In this document: piece after piece, positions 26,039-34,410 of the stretch
Numbering within the stretch: position 1 is the stretch's first letter
How the letters are laid out: each line of letters begins with the position of its first letter
Origin: JAVBPA01 sp031549925
GTDB taxonomy: Bacteria > Bacillota > Clostridia > Oscillospirales > CAG-272
Direction of reading: 5' to 3'
DNA: 57,183 bases
Assembly: GCA_031549925.1 (NCBI GenBank)
Contig: JAVBPA010000068.1
Coordinates: forward strand, 1 to 57,183
Notes under the pieces: generated by a model
The model's input: only the letters and a program-made list of their open reading frames with translations
Databases searched by the model: none
Told to the model about the DNA's origin: nothing
Program-made: the position numbers and the translations under genes

Positions 26039-26140
26039 GTACCTTTTTGAAAAAAGGTACCCAAAAACTTTTGTCTGTGGAAAACTTTTTACGTTGGGAT
26101 TTGTACCTTTTTTGAAAAAAGGTACCCAAAAACTTTTGTC
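26039..26140. repeat. duplicated palindromic element GTACC-TTTTTTGAAAAAA-GGTAC
   Basis: Two direct copies (26039-26075, 37 bases; 26103-26140, 38 bases) differ by one T in a run. Each has a near-perfect palindrome GTACCTTTTTTGAAAAAAGGTAC followed by CCAAAAACTTTTGTC. They fill the gap between the Gfo/Idh and LysR genes. The form is that of a REP or MITE-like hairpin, and each palindrome could terminate transcription in either direction. Confidence 0.85.
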
Positions 26141-26151
26141 AAAAATAAAAA

Positions 26152-27222
26152 TCAATCTATTTTCGGAAGCGGATTCTGACGGTGACATTCTTCGATTACC
26201 GCTATTTGCTGGCGTATTTGATAAGGCATTATTTCCATCGGTACCCCTTTTGTCAAATGGTCATATATCATTTTATAATAATCCGCTACGGCTTCCGCAA
26301 ATACATTGTTTTGACAATCCCATTTTTCTGTATGCATAATCAAATTTTCAGAACAGTAAGAAGGTGTTCCGTCAGCTTTGCAAAGTGGTTCGCGGATCAA
26401 TTTTTGTTCGGGTGCTTCATCTTTTTTATAATATTTCCATTCGATGTTATTTAAACTTCCGATAAGCCCGCCGAATTCTCCGTGAATTTTATATGTGTAT
26501 GAAGGGAATGCGTCGCATGACGATATAGATATATCAATAAGAGGCTTTTGAGGTGCTGTGATAATTAATTTTACATAATCCTCCGCGTCTCCGAAAGTAT
26601 TTACGCAATCCATTCGGCAAAAAATATTCGGCATATCGTTATACATGTCAAGTAAATTCAAAGCTTGATCCAGCGGATGAGGACCTGTGTTTAGCAAAGC
26701 ACCGGCGGATCTCGATTGCAGTGTTTGCCAATCCCAGCGGCGTGAATAACCGTTAAATACAATGTCTATTTCAATTAAACGCCCGAGAACACCCGAGGCT
26801 ATAATTTCTTTTATCTTTTTGAAATAAGCGGCAAATCGGGATTGCTGGAATATATTGTACATAACTTTTTTCTCATTCGCTATGTTAATCAATTCGTCTA
26901 ATTGAGAAGCATAACGCGCGGCAGGCTTTTCGCTTACTACGTTTAAACCGTTTTCAAGCAGTTCACGTGTTATCGGATAATGCAAATCGCTGAAAGTAGA
27001 ATTAATTACAATATCTATGTCACAGCGTGAAAAAAGGTCGCGGTAATCCGCGAAAGCTTCACATCCGTATTCGCGTTGTGCCCGTTCTCGGCGTTCCGCT
27101 AAAGTATCAACAACTGCTTTTAAACAAAAAAAATCTTTTGCTCCGGGAGTTGATAAATATGCACCGTGGATATCTCTTCCGCTTCTTCCTTGACCGATTA
27201 TAGCAACATTTAATTTTTTCAT
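26152..27222 (-). CDS. Gfo/Idh/MocA family oxidoreductase
   Basis: An NAD(P)-dependent sugar or inositol dehydrogenase-like enzyme, 356 residues. The Rossmann motif is IIGQGRSGRDIHGAYL at residues 8-23. The EKPAARYASQLDELI segment carries the conserved catalytic lysine. The C-terminal beta-sheet domain follows from about 125, with GALLNTGPHPLDQALNLLD near the substrate pocket. HPLD includes the expected His. The substrate is unknown. No transporter or kinase is adjacent; the LysR gene is its only same-strand neighbour. Confidence 0.92.
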   Translation of the reverse strand: MKKLNVAIIGQGRSGRDIHGAYLSTPGAKDFFCLKAVVDTLAERRERAQREYGCEAFADYRDLFSRCDIDIVINSTFSDLHYPITRELLENGLNVVSEKPAARYASQLDELINIANEKKVMYNIFQQSRFAAYFKKIKEIIASGVLGRLIEIDIVFNGYSRRWDWQTLQSRSAGALLNTGPHPLDQALNLLDMYNDMPNIFCRMDCVNTFGDAEDYVKLIITAPQKPLIDISISSCDAFPSYTYKIHGEFGGLIGSLNNIEWKYYKKDEAPEQKLIREPLCKADGTPSYCSENLIMHTEKWDCQNNVFAEAVADYYKMIYDHLTKGVPMEIMPYQIRQQIAVIEECHRQNPLPKID

Positions 27223-27578
27223 TTATAAATAACCTCTGATATATTTTGTTGTAGTAAAACTGTTTTAAATATAATAAATTAATTAAGATAAAACTTAGAA
27301 AAAATTAGTAAAATTCAAATGAAGGTAAACAAAAGCCTTTATAACTTTAAAAATGTTTTATTGCATGATATTATATATCCAATTTTAACAAAGTTTATTT
27401 GAAAAATCAAGCGTTTTACAAAAACAAAACGTATGTATTTATAATATCGGCAAAATTAAAAATATATCTATAAATATAAAAAACCGCGTAAAATACAATT
27501 TGAAAATTGCAATTACACGGTAATATTTATAATGCTAAAAAGAAATGAAACAATTGTTTTTTACAGCTTATACTTCTT
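27223..27578. other. 356-base intergenic stretch
   Basis: It contains the terminator of the FKBP-like lipoprotein gene (27476-27521) and the upstream region of the Gfo/Idh gene. The rest is A+T-rich. No gene or recognisable riboswitch was seen. Confidence 0.55.
27476..27521 (-). terminator. intrinsic terminator of the FKBP-like gene
   Basis: On the minus strand ACCGTGTAA pairs with TTACGCGGT (one mismatch) with an inner AATTG/CAATT arm, and the stem is followed by TTTTTTATATTT. It lies about 60 bases after the stop codon. Confidence 0.7.
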
Positions 27579-28706
27579 TTAATCTACGAACAGAGCGTTT
27601 GTATATAAATATTCAAGGGTTTTATCCCAAAGCAAACTTTGGCGTATCATAGGTTCACCGTATTCTTCTTCAAATTCCGCGGTAGTAGCATATCCGTATA
27701 AAGTAGTATATTTTTGAAGCCCGCTGTCATATTCCTCTTGAGAAATCCAAAGATTTTCCGCTTTTGCGATAGAATATAATACCATTTCTTCGCTGATTGT
27801 ATCCTGCGCGTAACTAAGAGATTCTTCTTTGAATTCGTCAAGTGTTTTTCCGTATTGTTCGCTGAGCATTACTTCAAGAGATTCATAACCGTTATATTGT
27901 GCGTATTCGGTATAATAATCATTCATATCCGTGATATACATATCTATCATTTCCTGCGGATATTTTATTATTTCCGAATTTTCCTGCACGGTTGTCCAGA
28001 TATAAGATATCAGTTCCGCTTTTGCGGATTCTACGTTTTCGGCATATAAATCAAGCTTTGTCGCCGATTTAAATTCGTCCACCGTATTGTAATCAGAAAT
28101 CGAAGCCACAAAATAATCGTCAAGCTCCGGAGTAAACGGAACGCTTATTCCGTGTACCGTAACTGTGAACGTAACGGGATGTCCGGCTAAATCTTCATTA
28201 AATGAATATACTTCCGGAAATACAAGATGTAATTCTACGGTTTCACCGGGCATAACCCCTATAAGACCGTCTTCAAAACCCGCAATATATACTCCGCTTC
28301 CGATCTCCAGTGATTGCTGTGTTTCTCCTGTTGAAAGGCCTTCCGGAGTATCCATGTCATCCAATTTGCCATCATATGTTATCATAACAGTGTCTCCGCT
28401 TGCGACGGCACGGTCTGTGACAGTGTTCGTTCCTTTGTTTTGAGCAAGAAGTTCATTAATATAATTATTAAGCTGCTCATCTGAAACAGTAGGATCGATG
28501 CTTATCAATTCTAAACCCAAGTACTGTCCAATTTTGATATATTCTGATAAATTTAATTCGGCATAACGGGCATAAGGATTTAAATCCTTAACAGAATCTT
28601 CTCCTAATTTATTTTCAGGGTTTTCTTTTTTTGAACATGATGTAATTATCATAAGAGACATGATAACTAAAGCCATCAATAGAAAGGTTATTTTTTTTAA
28701 TTTCAT
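27579..28706 (-). CDS. FKBP-type peptidyl-prolyl isomerase lipoprotein with trigger-factor-like C-terminus
   Basis: A 375-residue exported lipoprotein. The signal peptide ends in the lipobox IITSC with Cys24. An FKBP domain (about 100-190) has DTVMITYDGKL, IGSGVYIAGFEDGLIG and FTVTVHGI. The remaining residues up to about 370 are helical, acidic and resemble the trigger factor C-terminal arm (DEFKSATKLDLYAENVES). It is probably a chaperone or prolyl isomerase acting outside the membrane on secreted proteins, by analogy with PrsA. Charged linker residues 25-45 follow the Cys. It appears monocistronic. Confidence 0.85.
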   Translation of the reverse strand: MKLKKITFLLMALVIMSLMIITSCSKKENPENKLGEDSVKDLNPYARYAELNLSEYIKIGQYLGLELISIDPTVSDEQLNNYINELLAQNKGTNTVTDRAVASGDTVMITYDGKLDDMDTPEGLSTGETQQSLEIGSGVYIAGFEDGLIGVMPGETVELHLVFPEVYSFNEDLAGHPVTFTVTVHGISVPFTPELDDYFVASISDYNTVDEFKSATKLDLYAENVESAKAELISYIWTTVQENSEIIKYPQEMIDMYITDMNDYYTEYAQYNGYESLEVMLSEQYGKTLDEFKEESLSYAQDTISEEMVLYSIAKAENLWISQEEYDSGLQKYTTLYGYATTAEFEEEYGEPMIRQSLLWDKTLEYLYTNALFVD

Positions 28707-28742
28707 TACTTATTTATAACTCCAGGTGTAATTACGTTTTTA

Positions 28743-29282
28743 TTATTTAAGCAGGTAACAGCTTGTGTAGGTTATTGTATTTTTTCCGTTATTGTATGGT
28801 ATTCCGGATAGTTCACACACGCGGCTGACCCAAAGACCGTATGCTTCCATCGAAGAAATTGATTTATCAGGGAATCGGCAGGGAGCGTCCGGATATGTAC
28901 ATGTTTTACAAATAGTGCAGGTTCCCGCACCCATTGGTAAGATATCATCATATTCGGTTTTTAATTGTCCTACTAAATTATCAAAATTATCCTTGTGTCG
29001 GCTCCCGGCTTCGCTTATCGTTTCATAATCGAATTCGTCTTCCATAATCCCTATAGTCTGTACTATAATTCCGAATCCGTATTTGGCGGCACGCTCGGTT
29101 GCTTCCTCTATCGAACCGCATCCCGGAGGGCACCTCCAGTTTTTACCGTATTGATTGCATCTCCCGGCAGCGCACATATCACGCACTTCGGGCATGAATA
29201 CAAGAGATTTAACATTTAATTCTCCGGCTTGTGAAAATCCGGCGGTGATAGCCCGGTCAATATGCTCTTTTACATTATACAT
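28743..29282 (-). CDS. DUF2284 domain metal-binding protein
   Basis: A 179-residue Cys-rich protein of the DUF2284 family (metal-binding, unknown function). Clusters of cysteines are CAAGRCNQYGKNWRCPPGC near residues 33-51 and CTICKTCTYPDAPCRFPDKS in the second half. Such spacing would suit a Fe-S cluster or zinc. Family members occur near corrinoid and methyltransferase genes in anaerobes, but here the neighbours are the FKBP-like lipoprotein and glyA, both on the same strand. Function is not known. Confidence 0.85.
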   Translation of the reverse strand: MYNVKEHIDRAITAGFSQAGELNVKSLVFMPEVRDMCAAGRCNQYGKNWRCPPGCGSIEEATERAAKYGFGIIVQTIGIMEDEFDYETISEAGSRHKDNFDNLVGQLKTEYDDILPMGAGTCTICKTCTYPDAPCRFPDKSISSMEAYGLWVSRVCELSGIPYNNGKNTITYTSCYLLK

Positions 29283-29325
29283 AAAAACTGCCTTGTAATA
29301 ATTATATATTTTTTATTATATTATA

Positions 29326-30582
29326 CTATATTTTACGGTATCCGTACAGCGGGAATTTTTCACATAAACCCGCGACTTCTCTTCTTATATAATTGCTTTT
29401 CGCTTTAAAATCGGTTGTGGCAAGTTTTATCAAACGTCCTATTAAACGCATTTCATCCTCACCCATTCCGCGTGTCGTAACGGAGGGAGTTCCGACGCGT
29501 ATTCCGCTTGTCGTAAACGGACTTTCAGGATCATTTGGAATAGCATTTTTGTTGACTGTTATGTGAACTTCATCAAGCTGCTTTTCAAGCTTTTTACCTG
29601 TTATATTAAAGTTTCTGGTATCAACAAGCATCAAGTGGTTGTCAGTTCCGCCGGAAACCAAATCAAAGCCTTCATCAAGCAGAGTCTGCGCCAAAACTTT
29701 TGCGTTGTTTATTATTTGCTGCTGATATTGTTTAAATTCGGGTTTTAAAGCTTCTCCGAAACAAACGGCTTTACCTGCGATTACATGCATAAGCGGTCCT
29801 CCCTGTATACCCGGAAATACAGCTTTATTAATTGCAGCCGCAAATTCTTCGCGGCACATAATCATACCGCCTCTCGGACCGCGCAGTGTTTTATGTGTTG
29901 TGGTTGTTACGATGTCGGCATAAGGGACAGGAGAAGGATGAAGTCCCGCTGCGACAAGACCCGCTATATGAGCCATATCGACCATAAAATACGCACCGAC
30001 ATTTTTTGCTATTTCGGAAAGACGCGGAAAGTCTATGATACGCGAATAAGCGCTCGCTCCCGCAACAATCATTTTAGGACGTTTTTCTTCCGCTAACTGC
30101 GCAAGCTTATCATAATCGATACGGTTTGTCACATCGTCAACACCGTACGGAATAAAGTTGTAATAAAGACCCGATATATTGACAGGGCTGCCGTGCGTCA
30201 AATGCCCGCCGTGAGCCAAATTCATTCCGAGAACCGTATCTCCGGGCTGGAGAAGCGCCAGATATACAGCTGTGTTTGCCTGTGCTCCGCTGTGCGGCTG
30301 TACATTAACATGATCCGCTCCGAATAATTTTTTGGCGCGTTCGATAGCCAAATTTTCTGCGATATCTACCATTTGGCATCCGCCGTAATAACGTTTTCCC
30401 GGATATCCTTCGGCATATTTATTTGTTAAAACAGAAGAAACAGCCGCCATAACTGCTTCCGATACAAAGTTTTCAGATGCGATTAGTTCAATTCCGTTTT
30501 GCTGGCGTTCAAATTCCGCTTTTACCGCTTCGCCTAGTTCCGGATCCGCGGATATTAAATAATTCAAATTTTCGTATATCAT
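29326..30582 (-). CDS. glyA: serine hydroxymethyltransferase
   Basis: Interconverts serine and glycine while feeding one-carbon units to tetrahydrofolate; PLP enzyme in the cytoplasm. The 418-residue protein has IELIASENFVSEAVM, PHSGAQANTAVY, VDMAHIAGLVAAGLHPSPV and the PLP lysine in TTTTHKTLRGPRGGM. C-terminal SGIRVGTPSVTTRGM is also standard. A TTGTAT-17-TACAAT promoter sits about 75 bases upstream. It is probably the first gene of a unit that may extend into the DUF2284 gene. Confidence 0.98.
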   Translation of the reverse strand: MIYENLNYLISADPELGEAVKAEFERQQNGIELIASENFVSEAVMAAVSSVLTNKYAEGYPGKRYYGGCQMVDIAENLAIERAKKLFGADHVNVQPHSGAQANTAVYLALLQPGDTVLGMNLAHGGHLTHGSPVNISGLYYNFIPYGVDDVTNRIDYDKLAQLAEEKRPKMIVAGASAYSRIIDFPRLSEIAKNVGAYFMVDMAHIAGLVAAGLHPSPVPYADIVTTTTHKTLRGPRGGMIMCREEFAAAINKAVFPGIQGGPLMHVIAGKAVCFGEALKPEFKQYQQQIINNAKVLAQTLLDEGFDLVSGGTDNHLMLVDTRNFNITGKKLEKQLDEVHITVNKNAIPNDPESPFTTSGIRVGTPSVTTRGMGEDEMRLIGRLIKLATTDFKAKSNYIRREVAGLCEKFPLYGYRKI

Positions 30583-30657
30583 TAGTTTTATTCTCCTGTA
30601 TATTATTTTATTAAATTATAAGCACATAAACGGCCAAAATCGTATTAATTAGTCTAT

Positions 30658-30686
30658 ATTGTATATCTTCCGCTGTTATAATACAA
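30658..30686 (-). promoter_or_regulatory. glyA promoter
   Basis: On the minus strand TTGTAT and TACAAT are separated by 17 bases, about 75 bases upstream of the glyA ATG. No glycine-riboswitch-like structure was recognised in the short leader. Confidence 0.6.
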
Positions 30687-30707
30687 CAATTATTTTGTTA
30701 ATTAAGC

Positions 30708-30736
30708 TTGAAAATTTTAAGAAAATATGTTATAAA
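30708..30736 (+). promoter_or_regulatory. promoter of the first UroD-like gene
   Basis: TTGAAA and TATAAA are 17 bases apart, about 57 bases upstream of the chosen ATG at 30793, diverging from the glyA promoter. Confidence 0.6.
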
Positions 30737-30792
30737 CTATTCATGTGTATTTTTGGGTGTTTATATACAAAAATAAAATACGGAGAATTATA

Positions 30793-31881
30793 ATGATACG
30801 TTTTAACGATGATAATTGGAATAAACTGCGGGCAAACTATAAAAAATTTTGGGAAGGTAATCTCGGGCGTCCGATTCTGCCTATTATATTTTGGGGATGC
30901 GATCCGGGCAGACCCGCACCTCCGAACCCTACGCTGGCTTTTTCAAACGTCGCCGATCTTTCGATAACTCCCGAGCAGATAATTGACAGATTCGATTTTG
31001 ATCTTTCCTGCTGCGAATGGGGCGGAGACGGATATCCGATAGTATATACGCACGCGTTCGGCCCCGGGGTTGCAGCCGCTTTTATGGGATGTGAATTCAA
31101 TGCTAAACCGGAAACCGTTTGGTTTGACCGCAAGGAAGATATTCCGATAAAAGATCTCCATTTTGAGTATGATCCGGATAACATTTGGTTCAGGCGCGTA
31201 AAAGATATTTACATTGCCGGTGTCGAAAAATGGGGCGGTGAAGTTTTAATGGCTCAAACGGATCTCGGCGGAATACTTGACATATTGGCTTCATTCCGTA
31301 CATCCGAACAGCTTCTTTATGAATTATACGACGAACCGGAAGAAGTGCTTCGCTGCGTAAATGAATTACAGGTAATGTGGTTTAAATATTATGATGAAAT
31401 CCACGATATAATAGCCCCGTATACTCAAGGCTATTCTGCATGGGCTGGTATTTACAGCGAAAGACCTTCATATATGCTGCAATGTGATTTCTGTTATATG
31501 ATAGGACCGGAAATGTTCGATAAATTTGTAGCTCCCGAGCTCAAAACAACCGCCGCCCGCCTCGACAAGCCTTTTTATCATCTTGACGGAATCGGTGAAC
31601 TTCCTCATCTTCAAACTCTGCTGAATACCGAGACGATCTACGGAATACAATGGGTTTGCGGAAGCGGAGAACCGGAAAACCGCGACTGGAAACCTCTTTA
31701 CAAGCAAATAGAACAAGGCGGAAAGAAAATTCAAGCTCCTTACAACTTCTTTGACAATAAATTAGGTCCGCTCCTCGAAGTTATAAAACCCGATACTCTG
31801 GTAACGCATAACATGGGATTTCCGGTTACAATGAAAGAAGATGTACGCCGTGCGGCTTATAAATACGGTTTGGAAATTTAA
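30793..31881 (+). CDS. UroD-like (uroporphyrinogen decarboxylase fold) protein
   Basis: A 362-residue TIM-barrel protein of the UroD/MtaA superfamily. The start at 30793 (MIRFNDDNWNKLR) has a GGAGAA ribosome site 7 bases upstream; an earlier ATG at 30745 has none. KPFYHLDGIGELPHL and IYGIQWVCGSGEPENRDWKPLY are typical of a subgroup distant from haem-pathway UroD, near the corrinoid methyltransferases. No haem genes occur nearby, so a role in haem synthesis is unlikely. It is a single-gene unit with its own promoter and terminator. Two further relatives lie at 50.4 and 55.7 kb. A methyl-transfer or sugar-related role is inference only. Confidence 0.85.
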   Translation: MIRFNDDNWNKLRANYKKFWEGNLGRPILPIIFWGCDPGRPAPPNPTLAFSNVADLSITPEQIIDRFDFDLSCCEWGGDGYPIVYTHAFGPGVAAAFMGCEFNAKPETVWFDRKEDIPIKDLHFEYDPDNIWFRRVKDIYIAGVEKWGGEVLMAQTDLGGILDILASFRTSEQLLYELYDEPEEVLRCVNELQVMWFKYYDEIHDIIAPYTQGYSAWAGIYSERPSYMLQCDFCYMIGPEMFDKFVAPELKTTAARLDKPFYHLDGIGELPHLQTLLNTETIYGIQWVCGSGEPENRDWKPLYKQIEQGGKKIQAPYNFFDNKLGPLLEVIKPDTLVTHNMGFPVTMKEDVRRAAYKYGLEI

Positions 31882-31994
31882 AAGCGAGAATAAATGAGAT
31901 AAAATATCTTTCCTTTAAAATTTTTCCGGTTTTTGTATAGCAATATTTTAAAACTTATTTTATTAACTAAACCGTAAACAATATAAAATACTAT

Positions 31995-32041
31995 AGCTGT
32001 AGATATTATGTTTAACTAAACATTTTAAATACAGCTTTTTT
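31995..32041 (+). terminator. intrinsic terminator after the first UroD-like gene
   Basis: AGCTGTA and TACAGCT form a 7-bp perfect stem enclosing an inner TGTTTA/TAAACA hairpin, followed by TTTTTT. It ends about 160 bases after the UroD-like stop and just before the convergent methyltransferase gene. Confidence 0.7.
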
Positions 32042-32058
32042 ATTATTCTGCGGTTTTG

Positions 32059-34374
32059 TTATTTATCAGTATTGTTTTTTTCTTCTGTTTTTCCTTTATA
32101 GGTATTATTATTAAATGTTTTTTTATTGTCAAAAGTTTTTTTCCCGGTAAAAGATTTTTCTTTCACATAAAATTTTCTTTCGCCGGAAGATTTATTTTTG
32201 TCAAAAGGTCTGTACTCACCTGAGGTTTTATTTTTATCAAAGGGTTTGTGCTCACCCGAAGTTTTGTTTCTGTCAAAAGGTTTATGTTCACCTGAGGTTT
32301 TGTTTCTGTCAAAAGGTTTGTGTTCACCTGAAAATTTGTTTTTTTCAAAAGGTTTGTGTTCACCCGAGGTTTTGTTTTTATCAAAGGGTTTGTGTTCACC
32401 GGAAAATTTGTTTCTGTCAAAAGGCTTGTGTTCGCCGGAAGCTTTATTTCTGTCAAAAGGTTTGCGTTCGCCTGAAAATTTATTTCTGTCAAACGGTTTG
32501 TGCTCACCCGAGGTTTTGTTTTTATCAAAGGGTTTGTACTCACCGGAAGCTTTATTTCTGTCAAAGGGTTTGCGTTCGCCGGAAAATTTATTTCTGTCAA
32601 AAGGTTTGTGCTCGCCGGAAGCTTTGTTTCTGTCAAAAGGTTTGTACTCGCCCGGAGTTTTGTTTCTGTCAAAAGGTTTATGCTCACCCGAGGTTTTGTT
32701 TCTGTCAAAGGGTTTGTGCTCACCCGAGGTTTTGTTTCTGTCAAAAGGTTTGTACTCGCCGGAAGCTTTGTTTCTGTCAAAGGGTTCTTGTTCGTTTTTC
32801 GGATTTGTTTTATCAACTTTTTTATATTCTCTGAAAGGTTTACTATTATCATAGGGTTTACGGTCTTTATAATTTTTGTTTCTGTCAAAAGGCTTGTGCT
32901 CGCCGGAGGTTTTGTTTCTGTCAAAGGGTTTGTGTTCACCCGAAGATTTGTTTCTGTCAAAGGGTTTGTACTCGCCGGAAGTTTTGTTTCTGTCAAAGGG
33001 TTTGTACTCGCCCGAGGTTTTGTTTCTGTCAAAAGGCTTGTGCTCGCCGGAGGTTTTGTTTCTGTCAAAAGGTTTGTGCTCGCCCGAAGTTTTGTTTCTG
33101 TCAAAGGGTTTGTGCTCGCCCGAAGTTTTGTTTCTGTCAAAAGGTTTTTGTTCGCCGGAAGCTTCTTTTTTGTCAAAACTTATTTGTTCGTTAGTGGATT
33201 TTATATCATCTGTTTTTATTTTTTCATCGGATTGGAAGTTACGGTTTTCAGCAGGTTTGAAAAATTGATAGTAATTGCATTTTATCATTCCGTTATATAA
33301 TTTTCTGATTTTATCGGCTCGGCGTCCGTAAAATTTTTCAAATTCGTCGTCTGAAGTTATGATGTAAATCTGCCATTTGTCAAGCGTTGCGAAAGTTTTT
33401 CCCATGCCTTTATACAATTCTCTCGCTCTTTCTTTATCAAGCAGACGTTCACCGTAAGGCGGATTGCATACGATAGTTCCGCGCCTTCCTCCCGCTATTA
33501 TATCAAGCGCGTTTCTGTGAAAGCATTTTACATGATTTTCCATGCCCGCGTTTTTAACATTTTCGATTGCGAGTTCAACGGAATTGCGGTCGTTATCCGA
33601 AGCAAACGCTTCAAATGATGTTTTGAAATTTTGCAAATCCCTCGCTTCTGCCCGCGCTGTTTTAAATAGATCGTTTGGGATATCGTCAAATTGTTCTATT
33701 TCAAAACTTCTGTTTATTCCGGGAGCTGTGTTTGTCATAATCATTGCGGCTTCTATCGGTATCGTGCCTGAACCTGCCATCGGATCCCAAAGAAGAACAT
33801 GCTCCATTGGACGTGCGATTTTTACCATAGCGGCGGCTAATGTCTCTCTCAAAGGTGCGTCGTTTGTTCCTGTTCTGTAACCGCGTTTGTAAAGAGGCGC
33901 GCCGGTAGTGTCTATCATTAAGGTTGCCTTGTCACGGTATATAAAAAACTCTATTTGATGTTTCGGTCCGGTTTCTTCAAACCAAGAAATACCGTATTCA
34001 TTTGTTAACTTGCTGACTATTGCTTTTTTAACAATGCTTTGACAGTCGGGAATTGAAGTCAGCAAAGACTGTATAGAATGACCCTTGACAGGAAAAGCGT
34101 CGTCGCGTCCTATCCATCTTTCCCAGGGTAAAGCTTTTATACTTTCAAAAAGCGCGTCAAATGTGGGAGAATCAAATTCTCCCATTTTTATATAAAGGTG
34201 TTCCGCTGTTCTTGACCATAAATTAAACCGTGCGGCTGCGCTGATATCAGCTTTAAAAGTGACCCGGCCGTCCATTGTATCAAGGCGGGTATAACCTAAA
34301 GCTTCGATTTCATCACCTACAAATTTTTCAAGTCCAAACAGGCATGTCGCTACATATTCAAATAATTCTGGCAA
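32059..34374 (-). CDS. rlmL: RlmL/YpsC-type 23S rRNA methyltransferase with a 12-residue-repeat tail
   Basis: The 771-residue protein has a catalytic half and a low-complexity half. Residues 1-385 contain a THUMP domain (about 50-160) and a SAM methyltransferase domain with DPMAGSGTIPIEAAM and NPPYGERLL, the N2-guanine RNA methylase motif, as in E. coli RlmL. Residues 405-733 are tandem copies of KPFDRNKTSGEH: 24 good units, three degenerate ones in the middle and a final partial one, followed by a Lys/Asn-rich end. The repeat tail is predicted to be disordered and mildly basic; RNA binding is plausible but unproven. It is the last gene of the Gld-like run, 36 bases after the DUF4340 gene. 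Confidence 0.9.
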   Translation of the reverse strand: MPELFEYVATCLFGLEKFVGDEIEALGYTRLDTMDGRVTFKADISAAARFNLWSRTAEHLYIKMGEFDSPTFDALFESIKALPWERWIGRDDAFPVKGHSIQSLLTSIPDCQSIVKKAIVSKLTNEYGISWFEETGPKHQIEFFIYRDKATLMIDTTGAPLYKRGYRTGTNDAPLRETLAAAMVKIARPMEHVLLWDPMAGSGTIPIEAAMIMTNTAPGINRSFEIEQFDDIPNDLFKTARAEARDLQNFKTSFEAFASDNDRNSVELAIENVKNAGMENHVKCFHRNALDIIAGGRRGTIVCNPPYGERLLDKERARELYKGMGKTFATLDKWQIYIITSDDEFEKFYGRRADKIRKLYNGMIKCNYYQFFKPAENRNFQSDEKIKTDDIKSTNEQISFDKKEASGEQKPFDRNKTSGEHKPFDRNKTSGEHKPFDRNKTSGEHKPFDRNKTSGEYKPFDRNKTSGEYKPFDRNKSSGEHKPFDRNKTSGEHKPFDRNKNYKDRKPYDNSKPFREYKKVDKTNPKNEQEPFDRNKASGEYKPFDRNKTSGEHKPFDRNKTSGEHKPFDRNKTPGEYKPFDRNKASGEHKPFDRNKFSGERKPFDRNKASGEYKPFDKNKTSGEHKPFDRNKFSGERKPFDRNKASGEHKPFDRNKFSGEHKPFDKNKTSGEHKPFEKNKFSGEHKPFDRNKTSGEHKPFDRNKTSGEHKPFDKNKTSGEYRPFDKNKSSGERKFYVKEKSFTGKKTFDNKKTFNNNTYKGKTEEKNNTDK
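32176..33162 (-). repeat. 36-bp in-frame tandem repeat region of the RNA methyltransferase gene
   Basis: About 27 copies of a 36-bp unit encode the 12-residue repeat. Position 8 alternates between Thr, Ala, Phe and Ser and position 12 between His, Tyr, Arg and Gln. The Ala/Phe order suggests larger units were duplicated. Units are contiguous without spacers, unlike a CRISPR array. Both strands are open in other frames over much of the region, purely from the repeat composition. Confidence 0.95.
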
Positions 34375-34410
34375 AATATCCTCCGCCGGTAGTTAATTAT
34401 AAATTTTGAT

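Noticed and set aside
25139..26188. LysR start at 26188
   Set aside because: The extra residues come from the palindromic repeat and precede the conserved LysR N-terminus.
30745..31881. UroD-like start at 30745
   Set aside because: No ribosome site there; GGAGAA lies before the ATG at 30793, where the family sequence begins.
30793..31881. Haem-pathway uroporphyrinogen decarboxylase
   Set aside because: The signature motifs differ from true UroD, there are three divergent copies and no haem genes nearby.
32176..33162. 36-bp periodic repeats that could look like a CRISPR array
   Set aside because: The copies are contiguous with no unique spacers, stay in frame within the methyltransferase gene and there are no cas genes.
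32198..33300. Long frames in other phases over the repeat region
   Set aside because: They arise because the 36-bp unit lacks stops in several frames. They have no ribosome sites or domain patterns.
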